A stretch of 64,000 bases of DNA from Corynebacterium felinum (GTDB lineage: Bacteria > Actinomycetota > Actinomycetes > Mycobacteriales > Mycobacteriaceae), in the NCBI RefSeq assembly GCF_030408755.1, contig NZ_CP047209.1, forward strand, positions 2,914,001-2,978,000, read 5' to 3'. Within the stretch, counting starts at the first letter, position 1, and each line of letters starts with the position of its first letter. Shown here piece by piece: positions 1-8,642 of this stretch. Both the position numbers and the translations under genes were made by a program. Below the pieces are notes generated by a model. It worked only from the letters and a program-made list of their open reading frames with translations. It was not told the DNA's origin and made no database searches.

Positions 1-1348
1 GTGAATGATCCTTGTGGTGGCAGGCGTCGATGAGTTTCGTCCAGGTAAGAAGTTGGTGGGATAGTGCAACGATCAAACACCAGATTTGGTTCGCCCCGAA
101 TTGTTTAAACGGCAGTTTACTAAGGCCTTGGTCTTTGGTGTCTTTGATGTGTTGTTCACATAAAGACCGATTACGGTAGCAGTAGTCAATGTGTTGAATA
201 TTCCCAATAAGGTTCGTTACGCACAGTTGGGCGCGAACACCATGTTGGTTGAAAAGACTGTGTTGGCACCCTGGGTGGGGTGGTTCGATTCGTGCGATAA
301 CACGCATATCCTCGGGGTAGTCAGCTAGAAGATTCACCAAAGGTTGGTGCTCATCTATATTTGCGGTGCGCAGTAGTCCGGTGATGTCTTCAAGGAAATG
401 GTTCTCATCACAAACCAGATCCCCTGAAGCACGCACAATCGGCACCCGAGTATCCCACCGATCACAGTCTTTGCCTGTGTGAGCACTGGTTCCCAAGTGT
501 TGTGTATCAGCGTTGGTTGTTTGTTGGGATTGAAGGTGATGGTCAAGGGTGATGCGCGCTGTCGGCGGGGCGGAATAACCCAGAACATACCCAAGGTTGT
601 GATCGTTGAGGAAACTGATGAATTTCTTTGTCCCACCAGCACTGTCAGCACGGATGACTAATCGTTTGCCCCAGGGTTGACCATCACTGTGATCAGGCAG
701 GGTGGCAAGAATCTCGTCAACAAGCTGGCAGTGATCACGAATTGTGTTTGCCCCGGCATTTCCTGGTCGAAGCAGGCAGTTAAGAAACTCCCCACCAGGC
801 AGACCGATGCTGGTGTAATCAATAAAGGCACATAACGGGTGGAAACCAAAGCCTTTCTTATAGGTAGGCGTCGCGTTTTCCTTATCGGAATGTGCGGTAA
901 TCAACGTGGCATCAATATCGATAACCAGTGGTTGTTCAACTGTTGCCACCCGATGCGGAGCGTGATCACCTAACAAATCCCACACCCTAGTGCGAGCTTG
1001 TTTCGCTGCGTGGATAAACCCTTCTCGCACATGCTCGCTGGTATCTGCATATTCTGTGATCCGCCGCCATGCGGTTGTCACTGACGGTAACGATTTTGAT
1101 GCTAACGCGGTTGAAACAGAAGAAAGCAAGGTGATGTCGTGGACATCATCCCCACCAGCAATCAACGATAAAGCCAGATTCACCCACACATCCCCTAACG
1201 TGTGCGTGAGCCCAGAACGCGGCAAAGCGGAATCAAGGCAGTCACTTATTCCCACCAATTCGGCTACGTGAGCAAACGGTAACACCCCCGCACCGGATAC
1301 AAGATGAGAACAGCTAGCAACCCGTGGAATGTATGTGGTAGTCTTCAC
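1..1348 (-). CDS. IS1380-family transposase, C-terminus cut by window edge
   Basis: An open frame runs without a stop from a GTG at 1348 (first residues VKTTTYIPRVASCSHL) to the left edge, giving 449 codons, close to the usual length of about 450-470 residues for IS1380-family DDE transposases. An in-frame TAG lies eight codons upstream of the GTG, so translation cannot start much earlier. Recognisable pieces are LVIDIDATLI (first catalytic Asp region), KKGFGFHPLCAFIDY, LVIRADSAG (second Asp) and RNRSLCEQHIKDTKDQG near the C-terminus. The start of the element probably lies near 1470-1490, where an ACCCGGATTTTTCATG-like end can be read on the minus strand, but the other end is outside the window. 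The frame shows no decay, so the element may be active. Family assignment comes from motif recognition only. Confidence 0.8.
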   Translation of the reverse strand, partial: MKTTTYIPRVASCSHLVSGAGVLPFAHVAELVGISDCLDSALPRSGLTHTLGDVWVNLALSLIAGGDDVHDITLLSSVSTALASKSLPSVTTAWRRITEYADTSEHVREGFIHAAKQARTRVWDLLGDHAPHRVATVEQPLVIDIDATLITAHSDKENATPTYKKGFGFHPLCAFIDYTSIGLPGGEFLNCLLRPGNAGANTIRDHCQLVDEILATLPDHSDGQPWGKRLVIRADSAGGTKKFISFLNDHNLGYVLGYSAPPTARITLDHHLQSQQTTNADTQHLGTSAHTGKDCDRWDTRVPIVRASGDLVCDENHFLEDITGLLRTANIDEHQPLVNLLADYPEDMRVIARIEPPHPGCQHSLFNQHGVRAQLCVTNLIGNIQHIDYCYRNRSLCEQHIKDTKDQGLSKLPFKQFGANQIWCLIVALSHQLLTWTKLIDACHHKDHS

Positions 1349-1494
1349 CTTGAAAGTGTTTCTTTCTGCCTAGATTATTGACTTCAAAACATCTCTATTC
1401 TAGCAGGTCAAGAAGCACTTTCTTTACTTTTTGCTCACCTTTTCACCCCACACCCATGAAAAATCCGGGTTAGTGCCAAAATCAAGAGAAAAAC

Positions 1495-1946
1495 AAGTCC
1501 TTTTTCTTGCTTAGGAATGACGTAGCACATCTATAAGAAGAAGGGGCTTTGGCAGAAACAGCTACAAGTGCTTCGTGGGAGCAGCGGTAGCCTTATGCCC
1601 TTAGAAACGCGTGCATTACAGTCGATAGTCAGATTGTTGATTCTGACCATAAAGCTCGTTTCAGCAGCATGATTGCTTGTGTCCAACAGGTTGCTGCAGG
1701 CTAGTATGGACGGCGGTCACGAAAGCACTTTGCGCGTGTCACCACGCGCTAATGGTGCGAGCAGTAGAAATTGCGTCAAAGAAGTTTGAGAAAACACCAG
1801 CATGGGAAGTTCCTCTCAAAATAATTTTAATCTTCAAAACCATTCCGGGCCAACTATTCGGCCCTCGGTTAAGACGTTCCACCAACAAAACGCTTATAAC
1901 CACAAGTCAGCGTTTCATACGCATTTTCCTGATGAGAAAACCTCAC
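1495..1946 (-). mobile_element. Decayed fragment of an IS5-type element
   Basis: This stretch aligns by eye, with many mismatches and no intact frame, to 3135-3585 of the intact IS5-type element downstream. Shared blocks are GGCAGAAACA/GGCGGAAACA, AGCGGTAGCC, GCATGATTGCTTG/GCATAATTGCTTG, GGGAGTTCCT/GGAAGTTCCT, CACAAGTCAGCGTTTCA and the end GATGAGAAAACCTCA. It is thus the transposase 5' portion plus one terminal repeat of an older related insertion. A further lone copy of the terminal repeat with one mismatch (GGTAAGAAAACCTCA) lies at 2032-2046. The rest of 1349-2442 has no convincing gene. 2100-2440 is AT-rich and should contain the promoter of the secreted-protein gene starting at 2443. Confidence 0.75.
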
Positions 1947-2635
1947 TGTAACGAGTAAGCCTTTGCTCCTACGCCCCACAGCACTCATCACAACTGCACT
2001 TATTGCCCACACCTCGACGACAACAAGCCCTGGTAAGAAAACCTCATTTTTTTATCAGTGTAACGTCGTTCAAAATTCAACAAAGGTCACGTCGCAATCA
2101 TCGTGCATTACCCCCTATAATTCGAAACTTGACTTAGCGTAAGAATTTTTAGTGACCTCACTGAGCAATCCCAAGTAAGCCAGCAAATAACTTAAAATAC
2201 CACGTTAAACCCATAAAAACAACGTTTTCCCGATAAAAATAAGCTATAGCTAATAATTTATTGACGCAATAGTTTATCTTTTTGAATCTTGGACGGGGGT
2301 ATTATAAGAAATTTATGATTGATACACATTCCGTTTAGCTGTATCTTGGTATCAACTATCCAGACAAAAGCGAAGCGTTATAACCCAAAAAGCGATTCGA
2401 TTTCGGGGAATTCGCTCGCAGTATCACCCTAAGGAGGGGAAAATGCGCATCACTAAAACAATTCTTGCAGCACTGATGGCTGCGAGTTTCAGCACGATTG
2501 GCGTGCCAGTAAATGCTACCGAATCGACTGAAGTAATCAGGGCGCGACCCCCGAAAAGTAGACACATTTAAGCGGTGATTGCTGAGATAGATTTTAGCGC
2601 AAATGCTTGCGCTTCAAAAGTGTTGGGGGCGCAGT

Positions 2636-3584
2636 GAGGTTTTCTCACCAGAGTATTTTGCGGGCTAGGTGTAGGACGACTAAAGCAGTTTTTGCGATGG
2701 CTGTAATGGTTTTAGGGCATAGTGTTACACGCCGTAGTGCTTTGAGTTGTTTGAGCATGGCGTTTGCTCGTTCTGATGGTGCTCGCAAACCGTTAAGACG
2801 ACGGTTGTACTCGTATTCGTCATCTGCCAGATTCCTTCCTCTGATCGGTGTGTGTACGTTGTGACCTGCACCAATGTAGCCTTTGTCGGCAAGAACGCAA
2901 ATATCAACAGTGCTTATTGCATCAAGAACATGCTCACGCGCTGCTGTGATGTCGTGGGTTGATCCAGGAGATACTGAGGATACCCATAGTGGGTACCCAC
3001 TCTCGTCAGTGAGCACCTGTACATTGCCACCAAATGCCTTATGTTTTCCGGAATACCACAGATCGTGACGGTTTTTCGGGTTCTTTCTCGCTACGCGGTC
3101 TGTTCGGATGAGTGTTCCGTCAAGGCAGACGAAAAGATTATTGGCGTCCTTGGCATGGCGTAGTGCGTCGATGAGGGTGGGAGATTTGGCGGAAACAACC
3201 CTGAGTGCTTCATGGATGTAGCGGTAGCCTGTGGCTTGTGAAACACGAGCATCACGAGCAATAGTAGCGATACTTGTTGCTTCATAAAGCCAGCGTAGAA
3301 GCATAATTGCTTGCTCCCAACACGTTGTGGCACGTTGATGGGGGCGAAGGTCATGTCGACGGCGATGAGCTTGAAGCCAAGCGCTGATGGTACGTGCAGT
3401 GGAAATTGGGACGTCAAGTGTGGCAGAATAGCGAAGCACGCGGGAGTTCCTTTCAGTTTGATTTTCCTGTATCAAAAACCATTCTGAGTAAGAACCCCGC
3501 GTGCTTTCGTTACGACACACCCACAAAACCCCCAAAACCACAGGTCAGCGTTTCAAACGCATTTCCCCGGTGAGAAAACCTCAG
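2636..3584 (-). mobile_element. IS5-type insertion sequence nested in the IS3 element
   Basis: Perfect 15-bp terminal inverted repeats TGAGGTTTTCTCACC lie at 2636-2650 and, inverted, at 3570-3584, giving a 949-bp element. It interrupts the 3' end of the IS3 orfB, so it arrived after the IS3 element. I could not define a clear target duplication; at most one base (C) is shared at the junctions. One full-length transposase frame fills the element, so this copy may be functional. Decayed relatives lie upstream at 1495-1946 and 2032-2046. Confidence 0.85.
2645..3541 (-). CDS. IS5-family DDE transposase
   Basis: The 298-residue product has an N-terminal helix-turn-helix-like part (TSIATIARDARVSQATGYRYIHEAL, residues about 90-115). 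The DDE_Tnp_4 core has the first Asp in LFVCLDGTLIRTDR, then WYSGKHKAFGGNVQVL, PGSTHDITAAREH, the second Asp in CVLADKGYIGAG and the Glu in LRAPSERANAMLK. The stop codon lies inside the left terminal repeat, as is common in compact elements. The GTG at 3541 is the first start in the frame, but a later GTG such as the one at VLRYSATLDV would also leave the catalytic core intact. The frame shows no decay. Confidence 0.85.
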   Translation of the reverse strand: MVLGVLWVCRNESTRGSYSEWFLIQENQTERNSRVLRYSATLDVPISTARTISAWLQAHRRRHDLRPHQRATTCWEQAIMLLRWLYEATSIATIARDARVSQATGYRYIHEALRVVSAKSPTLIDALRHAKDANNLFVCLDGTLIRTDRVARKNPKNRHDLWYSGKHKAFGGNVQVLTDESGYPLWVSSVSPGSTHDITAAREHVLDAISTVDICVLADKGYIGAGHNVHTPIRGRNLADDEYEYNRRLNGLRAPSERANAMLKQLKALRRVTLCPKTITAIAKTALVVLHLARKILW

Positions 3585-4420
3585 TATTTCAAGTAACTGT
3601 GCCGACGTGTGGTGTTGTACCTGACACACCAAGAAAACACTTCTTTTCGACATTGGAGCATGGTGTCAAAGACCTTCCGATCTTGAAGGACTTCACGTTT
3701 TAATGTGGCATTAAACGACTCTGCAAGCGCGTTATCCGCACTCGTGCCAACACCACCCATGGACTGGGTCACTCCAAGAGATTTACATTGCTGTTGGAAA
3801 ACCTGTGAGGTGTACACACTTCCATGATCTGAATGGAAAATCGCACCTTTTAGTGACCCACGCTGGTCTTTTGCCATGGCGAGTGCTTCACCAATAAGAT
3901 CAGTGCGCATGTGATCAGCTAACGCAAACCCGGTGAGTTTACGGGAGAAACAATCAATAACTGTGGCCAGATACATATTCCCACCACCTTTAATCGGTAG
4001 GTAGGTGATATCACCCACATACACTTTATTCGGGCGATCAGCAGTGAAATTACGCGTGACCAGATCCGGGAAAACACTGCGATCTTTCCTGGAAATAGTG
4101 GTTTTGACCTTGCGTTTTTTGCTGTACCCACGCAGATTCATCGATGCCATCAACCTAGCAACACGTTTATGATTAACAGGCTCATACTGATCGGAAATTT
4201 CAGCCGCGATACGTTTCGCCCCGTAACAGCCATTGAACTGGTTGAACACAGAAAGAATACGCACCGCCAACAACGAGTCCTCGCACGTTTTAGTGTTACG
4301 AACAGCACGAGCTTTGCGCCACTTGTAAAACGATGAGGCATTAAGTTTCAGCACCTCACACATCCGCTTGACCGAATAATCGGTTCGATGGTCTTCGACA
4401 AACTGGAAGCGGATCACCAA
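3581..4420 (-). CDS. IS3-family transposase OrfB (rve core), C-terminus cut by nested IS
   Basis: An HTH_21 segment (CEVLKLNASSFYKWRK) is followed by the integrase core with catalytic residues in YVGDITYLPI (Asp), HSDHGSVYTS (Asp) and DNALAESFNATLKRE (Glu). It ends YNTTRRHSYLKY at a TGA supplied by the inserted IS5-type element. About 21 native residues are missing and can be read on the other side of that insertion. The frame overlaps orfA by a few bases, as expected for an OrfAB fusion made by programmed -1 frameshifting. The lost tail lies outside the catalytic triad, so activity cannot be excluded. Confidence 0.85.
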   Translation of the reverse strand: MVIRFQFVEDHRTDYSVKRMCEVLKLNASSFYKWRKARAVRNTKTCEDSLLAVRILSVFNQFNGCYGAKRIAAEISDQYEPVNHKRVARLMASMNLRGYSKKRKVKTTISRKDRSVFPDLVTRNFTADRPNKVYVGDITYLPIKGGGNMYLATVIDCFSRKLTGFALADHMRTDLIGEALAMAKDQRGSLKGAIFHSDHGSVYTSQVFQQQCKSLGVTQSMGGVGTSADNALAESFNATLKREVLQDRKVFDTMLQCRKEVFSWCVRYNTTRRHSYLKY

Positions 4421-4713
4421 TTTGTCTCTTCCGCGAAATATTTAACAGCCTTACGCAAAATATCACGCTCTTCAGTCATTTTACGCAGCTCACGCTCAAG
4501 CTCACGGATACGTTCAGCTTCAGAAATTGCCTGAGCTTGCCGCTTTTGCACCGCAACACGAGAACGCTTACCAGTGCCCAAATCCTTGACCCACGTATGC
4601 AGAGATTGCCGATTAATCCCCAAATCAGCAGCGGCCTTCGCTAGAGACAGTTCCGAGTTCTCATAAAACGCAACAGCGTCACGCTTGAACTCATCTGAAT
4701 AAAACCTTGGCAT
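4414..4713 (-). CDS. IS3-family transposase OrfA
   Basis: The 99-residue product starts MPRFYSDEFKRDAV and carries an HTH_Tnp_1 DNA-binding domain (LSLAKAAADLGINRQSLHTWV, residues about 22-42). A leucine-zipper-like coiled coil (ERIRELERELRKMTEERDILRKAVKYF) occupies the C-terminus and would allow multimerisation with OrfAB. A longer frame opens at 4746, but the MPRF start at 4713 fits the family. It overlaps orfB at 4414-4420. Confidence 0.85.
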   Translation of the reverse strand: MPRFYSDEFKRDAVAFYENSELSLAKAAADLGINRQSLHTWVKDLGTGKRSRVAVQKRQAQAISEAERIRELERELRKMTEERDILRKAVKYFAEETNW

Positions 4714-5076
4714 AAAACTACAGTACCTTCCTCCCACCTCATACAAGCGGGAAATCAGGTGTCTACCAAACGGGGGTCAGGTCCTCACTTTATCACCAAG
4801 TGACCATTACACTTCCACAGACGGATTCAAAATCACGACAATCAGTGAATCTATCCAAAACTCCGGAACACAATTCCGCCGAGCGGGTACAGCACCTCAC
4901 TGCATTTTCGCATACAAATCCAAAGGTGCAATTCAAGTCCAAAACAACTGCCCCGACGGATGGCGTGTCAAAGTGATCTTGCGATATGCAGGAGATACAG
5001 CTTGCAAATGGGTGGAGCCTGGAACCCGGACAAATATCGGATTCAATCCGGTCGCAACAATTGATGGTGTAGACCT

Positions 5077-5343
5077 ATGCTAAATCAAAAACGGATCAAC
5101 CGTAGTCATCGACCAGCACGATTCGCATTCACCGCTATGGTAACCCTTAGTATCTTGTCCTCTGTTACTAACGTTGCAGTTTCACATGCGGTAGACTGGG
5201 GAAAAGTCCTCCACTCGTACCCTAGTAAAAACCAATGCGAACATGCAAAATCGTATTACGAACGTCGTAATTACTACTCGGGTCTAAGGTGTGAGAAAAA
5301 CCCTGACAATAACAGAAAGACCTGGTTACTCACTCATGGCTAA
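5077..5343 (+). CDS. Small secreted protein, unknown function
   Basis: The 88-residue product begins at an ATG that overlaps the stop of the disrupted upstream gene (ATGCTAA), which implies translational coupling. Residues 1-38 form a basic n-region (NQKRINRSHRPAR) and a hydrophobic segment ending SHA, a likely signal peptide. The mature part of about 50 residues (DWGKVLHSYPSKNQC...) has two cysteines, NQCEHAK and GLRCEKN, and a tyrosine-rich centre, a layout seen in small secreted actinobacterial proteins. I do not recognise a named family. Because the upstream gene is interrupted by about 2.2 kb of IS DNA on the opposite strand, its expression may be altered. Its stop overlaps the next start at 5336. 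Confidence 0.7.
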   Translation: MLNQKRINRSHRPARFAFTAMVTLSILSSVTNVAVSHAVDWGKVLHSYPSKNQCEHAKSYYERRNYYSGLRCEKNPDNNRKTWLLTHG

Positions 5344-6215
5344 CGGTATTCCTCTATTCAGTAATCAACCCACCCCCAGCGAAGCATTCACTGCTTACCG
5401 CCGCCGCACCCTCGCAGCGGCGGGGGCTGAACAAGCAGGCAAAGTCATTGATGCATATCCCGACTATGCACCCGAATTCCTGCACACCCTTAAAAAAAAT
5501 TGAAGAACTCGCCCAGAAGATTACGCACGAAGAACTCGTGCACTACATGGCTTTCATTCTTTTCTCACACCCCGACACCCGCTGGGAATACACGGCCACG
5601 CTCGACCCTGCCAACCTCGGAGTAGTACTAAACCGAACACTCTTCTTCCCACCTGTGCACACCACAATCGACCTCGACCAGCTCGCCGAACAATTACACA
5701 GTCATGATCCAAAGCAGCGCACCAAAGCCGCCACACAGTTTCTTGACCTACGCAACCAACTGCCTTTACCCACCCCAGCAGGCCTAATGATATGGGAAGC
5801 TTCAGGGAAGTACATGACTGAACAACTCCGCCCACTGGTCGAGCAACTGCAACACGAAGGCAAAAACCTCATCCAACGCTGGCACCACAGCCCACCAGTG
5901 GCAGGTTTCGACACCACCACCCTTTTCAGCCTCGACAACTTCCAGCTCCTCGGGCAACACGCAGAGCATATTCCCGACCGTGACCTACAGCTGTTTGTCG
6001 CCGAAGGATTCTTCCATGCAGATCCTCAGGCATGGTGGATGTGCGAAATGTTTGCCGATCCCCACACCACCAACCCGCACATACAATGCTTGCTGTACTA
6101 TCCCCCACTGAAAGATTTTGTCAACCCCGCTTCCCTCGCGCAGATCCTGCCGAAACCTGACGGCGCCCACCACCTGTGGCAGCTCATCAACAACCCTGAC
6201 AAGGCTTTCGACTAA
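5336..6215 (+). pseudogene. Hypothetical protein gene frameshifted in an A8 tract
   Basis: The first part starts at ATG 5336 (MANGIPLFSNQPTPSEAF), 8 bp inside the preceding gene, and runs to FLHTLKKN then stop. The second part continues in the next frame as KKIEELAQKITHEELVHYM... to 6215. The switch point is a run of eight A at 5492-5499: seven A would give one frame of 293 codons (TLKKIEELAQ). The reconstructed protein has no signal peptide or membrane segment and has a Trp/His/Pro-rich C-terminal half. I recognise no family. It could be a true pseudogene, a sequencing error in the homopolymer, or slippage-controlled expression; the sequence alone does not decide. Confidence 0.7.
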
Positions 6216-6235
6216 TCGCCACATCCAACAACAAC

Positions 6236-6270
6236 GGCCCTGAGTTTTCTTCCGTGGAAAACACAGGGCC
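6236..6270. terminator. Bidirectional terminator hairpin
   Basis: GGCCCTG-A-GTTTTC pairs with GAAAAC-A-CAGGGCC: 13 base pairs with one A/A mismatch and a 7-base loop. It sits between the convergent frameshifted gene (ends 6215, plus) and mntR (ends 6285, minus), so it can serve both. Confidence 0.8.
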
Positions 6271-6284
6271 GATTGCGCTGAACA

Positions 6285-6959
6285 TTAACGGCGGACAACC
6301 CGAATATCGGCAGCCGATTGAATCGACAAAGGAACCTCCCGCTCCCCTACATGCACCGTAATCATGCCTGCCACCGGCGGGTTTTGCACCACGATAGTTG
6401 CGCCGGGCACGATTCCCACATCAGCTAAATACCGCAAGAAATCAGAGTCACCGTCATGGATCTGCTCGACCACCACACGCTCCCCTAACGCCACCTCCGA
6501 AAGCTCCTGGGTAGACAACTTTTCCGTCACACCCTGCGCATTTGGAATCGGATCACCATGGGGATCACGAGTCGGGAACCCCAACATCTGATCCACCCGG
6601 TGAAGGAACTGGTCGGAGACAGAATGTTCCAACAAATCCGCCTCGTCATGAACCTCATCCCAGCCGTAGCCCATGATCTCCACCAAAAACATTTCAATCA
6701 GGCGGTGCCTGCGCACCATCGCCACAGCAACCTTATTCCCCTCAGGGGTTAACACCACGCCAGCATACTTCTCATGCTCAACCAACCCCTTGGCTGCCAA
6801 ACGCTTAATCGCCTCACTGGCAGTTGGGGTCTTCTGCCCCACCGTGGCAGCAATAACACCGAGCTGCGCCGGACTGCCGGTGCGCTCAACTATGTCCCAG
6901 ATGCTCTTGAGGTAGTCCTGGGTCTTTTCAGGGAAATCCATGACGTGCACGACACCCAT
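6285..6959 (-). CDS. mntR: Manganese-responsive DtxR-family repressor MntR
   Basis: This is the expected repressor of the adjacent Mn ABC transporter. The N-terminal winged helix-turn-helix (AATVGQKTPTASEAIKRLAAKGLVEHEKY) is followed by the metal-binding dimerisation domain (RRHRLIEMFLVEIMGYGWDEVHDEADLLEHSVSD) and a C-terminal SH3-like FeoA domain (ERVVVEQIHDGDSDF...SIQSAADIRVV). The motif HDEADLLEH aligns with HDEACRWEH of DtxR, replacing the key Cys102 by Asp, which is expected for Mn rather than Fe selectivity. C. diphtheriae is known to have such an MntR controlling mntABCD. The start is uncertain: ATG at 6959 or 6941 is possible. The frame begins inside the end of mntD, so it is the last gene of the operon and autoregulation is likely. 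Confidence 0.9.
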   Translation of the reverse strand: MGVVHVMDFPEKTQDYLKSIWDIVERTGSPAQLGVIAATVGQKTPTASEAIKRLAAKGLVEHEKYAGVVLTPEGNKVAVAMVRRHRLIEMFLVEIMGYGWDEVHDEADLLEHSVSDQFLHRVDQMLGFPTRDPHGDPIPNAQGVTEKLSTQELSEVALGERVVVEQIHDGDSDFLRYLADVGIVPGATIVVQNPPVAGMITVHVGEREVPLSIQSAADIRVVRR

Positions 6960-7780
6960 CCTATAAAACGAGAAGCCAAATAGAACACTCCAGCCACAAC
7001 AGCAATAGTGCCACCAGCCGAAAGACTCCACTCAACAGCAATCGACAACCCCACAACACCCATGATCACGCCCACAATTGCCGAAACAATAACCAAGCGG
7101 AAGAAAGAATGAACATGAGCATGTACACTTGCCGCCGGAGCAACCAACAACGCGATCGACAAAATCGACCCCACCGCAGGAATCGCCACCACCATCGACG
7201 CGCACAACAACGAAAGCGTTAAAGTCTCAGCCACAAAAGGTGCCATGGAACGCAGCTTCCCGCACTCACTATGGGCAACCTTGAACGCCACCGGATCGAA
7301 ATAATAAAACGCCAGTTTGCGGCCATAAAAAACCAATGCCATCACAGCGAGCACCGCCACCACAATCGAACCAAACACGTCAGTTGCGTTCACCGACAGC
7401 AACGAACCGGTCAAGAAACCCTCCACCTTCAACGGAAGCGGCTGGAACCAGCGCAACAAAAACACGCCCAAAGCATAGCCAAGCGTGAGCACAATACCCG
7501 CCGCCGCAGTAGCCGAAATGCCCTCCAAACCAGCGAGATAGCGCATGAGCAATGCCAACGGAATACAGCACAAAGCCGCACCCACAAACAGCCACAAGCT
7601 CAAATCGCCGCCGAAGAACTGGCCAATGACCACACCCAACACCGCACCGGGGAAGGTGCCGTGCGACAGTGATTCGGAAAAGAACACACGCTTGCCCAGC
7701 ACAGCCAGCGCCCCCACAGCGCCCATCAACGCACCCACAACCACCACTTCAACGATGGGAAGCAACAAAATATTAAGCAT
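6890..7780 (-). CDS. mntD: Manganese ABC transporter permease
   Basis: This 296-residue ABC-3 family permease (MntB/ZnuB type) has about eight membrane helices, with NILLLPIVEVVVVGALMGAVGALAV at the N-terminus. The family region SHGTFPGAVLGVVIGQF and the late AIPAVGSILSIALLVAPAASV segment are recognisable. It would pair with the product of the neighbouring permease gene to form the membrane channel. The ATG at 7780 is preferred over an upstream TTG at 7786, with AAGGCGAG upstream. It overlaps the previous gene by 8 bp, and its 3' end overlaps mntR, indicating a single translationally coupled transcript. Confidence 0.87.
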   Translation of the reverse strand: MLNILLLPIVEVVVVGALMGAVGALAVLGKRVFFSESLSHGTFPGAVLGVVIGQFFGGDLSLWLFVGAALCCIPLALLMRYLAGLEGISATAAAGIVLTLGYALGVFLLRWFQPLPLKVEGFLTGSLLSVNATDVFGSIVVAVLAVMALVFYGRKLAFYYFDPVAFKVAHSECGKLRSMAPFVAETLTLSLLCASMVVAIPAVGSILSIALLVAPAASVHAHVHSFFRLVIVSAIVGVIMGVVGLSIAVEWSLSAGGTIAVVAGVFYLASRFIGWVSCTSWISLKRPRTTSRASGT

Positions 7781-8642
7781 CAGCAAGGCTCGCCTTCATA
7801 TACAGTTTTCGGTTCCGTGGACGCAGATGAGCCACAGCAATCGCCAGCGCAAACACAGCAATCAACGACAAAGACACAGCAGCCTGCGGGGAAACCTGGC
7901 GCGGCAAATCCAAGGTCATCACAACAACACCAATGACCGCAGCCACAATGCCTGTGCCCATCGCGACTGCAACCATGCCCACAGGAGTTCGCGCAATCAA
8001 ACGAGCAGCCGAACCGGGGATCACCAAGTAGCCAATCACCAACAGCACACCCACAGCAGAAGAAGCCGCAACAACCACAGCGGCAATAGCGGCGTTGAGT
8101 GTGGCGTCGACAAGCACAGTATTGCTCTTTTGCGACTGCGCAAATGTGCGATCAAAGGCAACCGAAATCTGTTTGCGCCACGAGTACACAACAATCGCCA
8201 ACGCAATCACCGCACAGACCACAGCCTGGTACAGGCGCTTATCCGTCACATCCAGCAAACGACCAAACATCAGCGCATCTAACTGCCCCGAATAGTCACC
8301 CACCGACAAACTCAACACCACACCAATGCCATAAAAACTCGTCAGCACCACAGCCGTGCCGGCCTCAGAAGCATGCTTTTTCGTTGCAAACGTCAGCGCA
8401 AACGCTGCCAACGCCGCCACAATGCCAGCACCAGGAATAATCCCGTCAATGCCACCGACAGCCAGACCCACCACCATGCCAGGAAACACGGAGTGCACGA
8501 GCGCTTCCACGCTAAACTCCATGGCACGCAAATTCACTAACACACCCACGCCGCCACCGATCACCCCCAAGATCAACAGCACGAGGAGAGCGCGGAAAAG
8601 ATAGGGCGTGGTCACAATTTCATTAATCTGTTGCACACTCAC
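7773..8642 (-). CDS. mntC: Manganese ABC transporter permease
   Basis: This 289-residue ABC-3 family permease has multiple hydrophobic helices and the family segment VEALVHSVFPGMVVGLAVGG, equivalent to the SHGTFPG segment of its partner. The late helix VLLVIGYLVIPGSAARLI matches the usual LLVAPAA region. The start overlaps the stop of mntB (ATGA), and the stop lies within the start region of mntD. Two different permease subunits suggest a heterodimeric channel, as in other Mn/Zn importers. Subunit letters follow the usual order of the C. diphtheriae mnt operon. Confidence 0.87.
   Translation of the reverse strand: MSVQQINEIVTTPYLFRALLVLLILGVIGGGVGVLVNLRAMEFSVEALVHSVFPGMVVGLAVGGIDGIIPGAGIVAALAAFALTFATKKHASEAGTAVVLTSFYGIGVVLSLSVGDYSGQLDALMFGRLLDVTDKRLYQAVVCAVIALAIVVYSWRKQISVAFDRTFAQSQKSNTVLVDATLNAAIAAVVVAASSAVGVLLVIGYLVIPGSAARLIARTPVGMVAVAMGTGIVAAVIGVVVMTLDLPRQVSPQAAVSLSLIAVFALAIAVAHLRPRNRKLYMKASLADA

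Larger units (their letters stand above)
2540..4784 (-). mobile_element. IS3-family insertion sequence carrying a nested IS5-type element
   Basis: The ends are imperfect inverted repeats of 26 bp, each containing GACCCCCG, a 4-base variable stretch and GTAGACAC (2540-2565 and 4759-4784). A TCA direct repeat flanks both sides, and 3-4 bp duplications are normal for IS3. The element carries overlapping orfA and orfB on the minus strand. The last part of orfB is separated from the rest by the IS5-type insertion: the missing tail (CAPNTFEAQAFALKSISAITA then stop) can be read on the minus strand at about 2572-2635. Without the nested element it would be about 1.3 kb, a normal IS3 length. Confidence 0.88.
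2443..5083 (+). pseudogene. Small secreted protein gene split by nested insertion sequences
   Basis: The 5' piece (2443-2539) has an AAGGAGGGG ribosome-binding site and encodes a typical signal peptide (MRITKTILAALMAASFS..., AxA-like cleavage near VNA). The 3' piece (4785-5083) reads in one frame to TAA with four cysteines and ends TIDGVDLC. The IS3-family element between them is flanked by a 3-bp direct repeat TCA (2537-2539 and 4785-4787). Removing the element plus one TCA restores one continuous frame of 130 codons, with the join reading STEVITLSPSDHYTS. The gene is therefore a recently broken precursor of a mature protein of about 105 residues with probably two disulfides. I do not recognise the family; the size and C-terminal Cys pattern resemble small secreted actinobacterial proteins of unknown role. 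Its stop overlaps the ATG of the next gene. Confidence 0.85.

Noticed and set aside
1677..1958. 93-codon plus-strand frame downstream of the IS1380 gene
   Set aside because: It lies wholly inside the decayed IS5-type fragment and is antisense to the original transposase.
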